Below, one piece after another: positions 60,887 to 64,000 of a stretch of DNA of 64,000 bases. This DNA is from Bacteroidia bacterium (lineage in GTDB: Bacteria; Bacteroidota; Bacteroidia; J057): contig JAUIGE010000001.1 of the NCBI GenBank assembly GCA_030430205.1, positions 248,001 through 312,000 on the forward strand, read 5' to 3'. The translations under genes were made by a program, and so were the position numbers. The notes under the pieces were generated by a model. It saw nothing but the letters and a program-made list of their open reading frames with translations, had not been told where the DNA came from and did no database searches. Each line of letters opens with the position of its first letter. Position 1 is the first letter of the stretch.

Positions 60887-61945
60887 ATGAGCGATTCCTA
60901 TAAAAAAGGCCGTGGAGCCCAATACAATCCCGACAATCCCTACCTCAAACTCAGCCTGGATGCAGCTGATTGGGACGGGATCGATATCCCAGAAGAAGAT
61001 ATCCTACAGACCCAATACTTTTACGACCGCCCCAAAAAGGTCCTTAACAAAGTCACCAGCCCGGATATTCCCGGGGAATATTCTATCAATCCCTACCAGG
61101 GCTGTGAACATGGCTGCATCTACTGCTACGCCCGCAATACGCACCAATACTATGGCTTCAGCGCTGGATTGGATTTTGAAAGTAAAATTATTGTAAAAGA
61201 AAATGTAGCAGAGCTATTGGAAAAAGAGCTTCGGAAGAAAAGCCACAAGGCTTCACCCGTGATGTTTTCGGGGAATACGGACTGTTATCAGCCTGTGGAA
61301 CGAAAGCTCAGGCTCACCCGTGCCTGTCTGGAAGTTTTTGCAAAATACCGCCATCCGGTCAGTTTGATTACCAAAAACAGCCTGATCCTACGAGACCTGG
61401 ATGTCTTGCAGGATTTGGCAAAAGACAATCTGGTGCATGTGATGGTTACGATCACGACATTGGACGAGGGCCTGCGTCGGGTCATGGAGCCGCGCACTGT
61501 TTCGGGCAAGCAGCGGATCAAAGTAATCCAAACTTTGTCAGATCATGCTATCCCCACAGGTGTGATGGCTGCGCCCATGATTCCGGGTCTCAATGACCAT
61601 GAAGCGCCTGCGATTCTCAAAGCGGCAGCAGAGGCCGGGGCTCTGGCCTGCGGCTATACCATGGTGCGCCTCAATGGCGCTATTGGGGATATTTTTGCGG
61701 ATTGGATCCGGGCTAATTTCCCGGATCGGGCCGAAAAGGTGCTGAGACAAATCTCAGAAGTACATGGGGGAAGTCTCGGCGATAGCCGATTTGGGGCGCG
61801 TATGCGCGGCGAGGGGCCTTTTGCTGATGCAATCAGCGCGCTGTTTAAACTGGCGAAGCGCCAGTATTTTGCAGGGCGGCAGATGCCGCCCTATAATCTG
61901 CAGGCCTTCAGGCCTGGTGGAGGAAAACAGCTGGAGCTGTTTTGA
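60887..61945 (+). CDS. PA0069-family radical SAM protein (SPL-like)
   Basis: 352 residues. The radical SAM cluster motif is Cys73, Cys77 and Cys80 (GCEHGCIYCYARNTH), preceded by GEYSINPYQ, which is diagnostic for the PA0069/spore-photoproduct-lyase-like group. FSGNTDCYQPVE and SLITKNSLILRDLD follow in the TIM-barrel core, then AAPMIPGLNDHE. The natural substrate of this group is not established; nucleic-acid repair is suspected from relation to spore photoproduct lyase. Transcribed alone; a strong hairpin follows. Confidence 0.9.
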   Translation: MSDSYKKGRGAQYNPDNPYLKLSLDAADWDGIDIPEEDILQTQYFYDRPKKVLNKVTSPDIPGEYSINPYQGCEHGCIYCYARNTHQYYGFSAGLDFESKIIVKENVAELLEKELRKKSHKASPVMFSGNTDCYQPVERKLRLTRACLEVFAKYRHPVSLITKNSLILRDLDVLQDLAKDNLVHVMVTITTLDEGLRRVMEPRTVSGKQRIKVIQTLSDHAIPTGVMAAPMIPGLNDHEAPAILKAAAEAGALACGYTMVRLNGAIGDIFADWIRANFPDRAEKVLRQISEVHGGSLGDSRFGARMRGEGPFADAISALFKLAKRQYFAGRQMPPYNLQAFRPGGGKQLELF

Positions 61946-61969
61946 TATCCTGAAACCGAACCTAGCCTA

Positions 61970-62002
61970 AAACCGAACAGGTTTTGAAAACCTGTTCGGT
62001 TT
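61970..62002. terminator. Bidirectional terminator
   Basis: Perfect inverted repeat AAACCGAACAGGTTTT (61970-61985) and AAAACCTGTTCGGTTT (61987-62002), between convergent stops at 61945 and 62037. Extra CCGAAC/GTTCGG copies on both sides (61952-62018) show that the unit is locally repeated. Confidence 0.7.
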
Positions 62003-62036
62003 GGGAGGACGTTCGGTTTGGGAGGGGAAGCAAGTA

Positions 62037-62588
62037 TTACTTCCCTGATTTGCCAAAATTGGCGATATAAGCATCCAGGTTGGGATCGGTCTTATACACA
62101 TCGTTTTTGAAGTAATTCAACATGGCAAAAAGCTCTTTCTCAGGGCGATAGCCTGGGATAGCAGCTATTTTTTGCAAAGTCTCATCAAAGAAAACGGTGT
62201 GAGGATAAGACAAACGGTTATTCAACATCAGTGCGGCAAGCTCATGGTATCCACGGCGCCCATTGGCAACGTATTTGAAAGTTTGATCACCCAGGGTGAT
62301 GTCTTCCTTTTGCTCGGCATTAAACTTCACTGCGTAGAAGTTTTCGTTGATATAGGCTACGACGCTTGCTTTTTCATACGCATCCACATCCATTTTTTTA
62401 CACCAGCCGCACCAATCGGTGTATACATCCACGATTACTTTTTTGGGCTTGGTCATAGAAAGCTCGGCAGCCTCTTCCATGCTGATCCAATTGATATGCG
62501 TTTCCCCTTCGGGTTTATTCATAAAACCAAAAGAAGTAAGCAAAAGAAGGCCCAGGGCGATGGTACCAAAGATGAGTTTCGTTTTCAT
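62037..62588 (-). CDS. Secreted thioredoxin-family protein
   Basis: 183 residues. Signal peptide or anchor 1-22. Thioredoxin fold with CGWC at Cys60-Cys63 in VYTDWCGWCKKMD; a later NGRRGYHELAALML region takes the place of the usual cis-Pro strand, followed by LSYPHTVFFDE with the cis-proline. This is the DUF255/thioredoxin_7-like type common in periplasmic Bacteroidota proteins. It probably reduces or isomerises disulfides of exported proteins. Followed by a shared terminator. Confidence 0.85.
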   Translation of the reverse strand: MKTKLIFGTIALGLLLLTSFGFMNKPEGETHINWISMEEAAELSMTKPKKVIVDVYTDWCGWCKKMDVDAYEKASVVAYINENFYAVKFNAEQKEDITLGDQTFKYVANGRRGYHELAALMLNNRLSYPHTVFFDETLQKIAAIPGYRPEKELFAMLNYFKNDVYKTDPNLDAYIANFGKSGK

Positions 62589-62662
62589 AAAAAATATTTT
62601 CTAAACTTTTACAATTATAAAGACCTTTTCGAAAAGAGAATGTCTCATGTCTGACCCAAAAA

Positions 62663-63979
62663 TTATTCCTCTTTCAGGCGTTTTATCTTTGCGCCCAGCG
62701 CAATGAGGCGCTCTTCGATATTCTGATAGCCTCTGTCTATCTGCTCGATATTGTGGATGCGGGAGGTGCCTTTGGCGGATAAAGCTGCGATGAGCAGAGC
62801 CACGCCCGCCCGGATATCCGGGCTTGTCATCGAAATGCCGCGCAGCGGCTGCTGCCGCTCCAGTCCTATCACCGTAGCACGGTGCGGATCACAAAGGATG
62901 ATTTTGGCACCCATATCTATCAGTTTGTCCACAAAAAACAGGCGGCTTTCAAACATTTTTTGATGGATCAAAACAGAGCCTTTGCATTGGGTGGCCAATA
63001 CGAGGACCACACTCAATAAATCGGGCGTGAGGCCCGGCCAGGTATGGTCCTGCACGGTGAGTATACTGCCGTCTATAAAGGATTCTATTTCGCAGACATC
63101 CTGCTGATGCACGATGATATCGTTGTCTTCGACACTGAAGTTGACGCCCATCCTGCGGAAGGTTTCCGGGATGAGGCCGAGTTCTTTGAAATCGGTGTCC
63201 TTGATGCGGATGCTGCTCTGAGTCATCGCCGCCATGGCGATGAAGCTTCCCACTTCAATCATATCGGCCAACAGCCGATGGTCTGTGCCTCCGAGCGATT
63301 CTACGCCCTCAATTTTCAGCAAATTGCTGCCGATGCCTTCGATTTTCGCGCCCATCCTGCTGAGCATTTTGCAAAGTTGCTGCAGGTATGGCTCGCAGGC
63401 AGCATTGAAAATGGTGGTATGGCCCTCAGCCAGCACGGCTGCCATGACGATATTGGCCGTTCCTGTGACGGAGGCTTCATCGAGCAACATATATGTGCCC
63501 TTGAGTTTTTCTGTGCGGCTGACATGATACAGGCTATTTTCCTCATCATATCGGAAGCTGGCTCCGAGTTGCTGCATGCCCCAAAAGTGGGTATCCAGTC
63601 TGCGTCGGCCGATTTTGTCACCTCCTGGTCTCGAGATCAGAGCTGAGCCAAAACGCGTAAGCAGGGGCCCTACCAGCATGATAGAACCGCGCAGGCTACC
63701 GGCAAGGCGCCGAAATTCTTTTGTTTGCAGAAAATCCAGTTGGAGCTCATCAGCCTGAAAGGTGATTTTTCCGCCCCCATGGCGTGAGACTTTCACGCCC
63801 ATAGCTGCAAGTATATCTATCAGTTTATTGACATCCCGTATGTCGGGAATATTGCTGATCGTGACGGCTTCTGCTGTGAGAAGAACAGCGCTGATCACTT
63901 GTAGGGCTTCATTTTTAGCTCCCTGTGGCCGGATTTCGCCACTTAGGCGGTGGCCGCCTTTTACTTCAAAGTATTCCAT
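62663..63979 (-). CDS. murA: UDP-N-acetylglucosamine 1-carboxyvinyltransferase, Asp-type (fosfomycin-insensitive)
   Basis: 438 residues. First committed step of peptidoglycan synthesis: transfer of enolpyruvate from PEP to UDP-GlcNAc. Marks: GAKNEALQVISA (20-31, with the substrate-binding Lys22-Asn23), LRGSIMLVGPLLTRFG, and the loop SRPGGDKIGRRRLDTHF. In that loop the position of the usual catalytic Cys (Cys115 of E. coli) is Asp121. Such Asp enzymes are active but are not alkylated by fosfomycin. The start ATG lies 21 bases from the window end; upstream context is not visible. Confidence 0.95.
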   Translation of the reverse strand: MEYFEVKGGHRLSGEIRPQGAKNEALQVISAVLLTAEAVTISNIPDIRDVNKLIDILAAMGVKVSRHGGGKITFQADELQLDFLQTKEFRRLAGSLRGSIMLVGPLLTRFGSALISRPGGDKIGRRRLDTHFWGMQQLGASFRYDEENSLYHVSRTEKLKGTYMLLDEASVTGTANIVMAAVLAEGHTTIFNAACEPYLQQLCKMLSRMGAKIEGIGSNLLKIEGVESLGGTDHRLLADMIEVGSFIAMAAMTQSSIRIKDTDFKELGLIPETFRRMGVNFSVEDNDIIVHQQDVCEIESFIDGSILTVQDHTWPGLTPDLLSVVLVLATQCKGSVLIHQKMFESRLFFVDKLIDMGAKIILCDPHRATVIGLERQQPLRGISMTSPDIRAGVALLIAALSAKGTSRIHNIEQIDRGYQNIEERLIALGAKIKRLKEE

Positions 63980-64000
63980 AAAAGATTGGTTGGAGGGGGA

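Overview
The window comes from a member of the Bacteroidota, most likely a Saprospiria-type (Saprospirales/Lewinella-like) bacterium. The evidence is: several large secreted proteins with type IX secretion (T9SS) C-terminal sorting domains; a giant CHU_C/gliding-type surface protein; Bacteroidota -7 promoter boxes (TAnnTTTG); few Shine-Dalgarno sequences; and housekeeping proteins of Bacteroidota type, such as a MurA with Asp in place of the catalytic Cys. No tRNA, rRNA, CRISPR array or IS transposase was recognised. Coding density is high and no gene-free stretch exceeds 300 bp.

Layout. 0-6.4 kb: the start of an ECF sigma gene cut by the window edge, small secreted proteins, an operon of polyprenyl synthase, SWIM protein and kynureninase, and an XRE-ImmA regulator directly followed by a broken PIN gene. 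6.6-17 kb: a 1651-residue T9SS surface protein, a DUF4143 ATPase with a palindromic operator, a dicarboxylate symporter with six EF-hand motifs inserted between TM1 and TM2, and purL. 17.2-22.8 kb is an accessory, conflict-like island: a membrane-anchored caspase with a C-terminal FGE/C-type-lectin-like domain that looks like a diversity-generating retroelement target, an XRE regulator divergent from xisH-xisI, and a second DUF4143 ATPase with another perfect palindrome. 22.8-28.2 kb: a sulfatase lipoprotein and an M4-family T9SS protease. 28.2-35 kb: the conserved MoxR, DUF4350, DUF4129, two membrane paralogues, SpoIIM-like and divergent RDD cluster. 35-52 kb: plastid-type glutamyl endopeptidase, oligopeptidase B, malate dehydrogenase, GMP synthase, a periplasmic-binding lipoprotein-like protein, a macro-domain protein, a soluble Clp-type AAA plus FtsH-type (M41) protease fusion, and IspD. 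52-64 kb: envelope proteins, a second T9SS metalloprotease, FabI, a sigma/anti-sigma/secreted-protein operon, a radical SAM protein, a thioredoxin and MurA.

The most interesting material is (i) the caspase receptor with a putative retroelement-diversified tip, next to other conflict-type genes; (ii) the EF-hand symporter, a candidate calcium-gated transporter; (iii) the Clp-AAA/M41 fusion protease; and (iv) gene-specific perfect palindromes in front of both DUF4143 ATPases. Several convergent intergenic gaps are filled with short-unit repeats, each of its own sequence.

All calls come from reading the sequence. Family names rest on motif recognition, not database searches.
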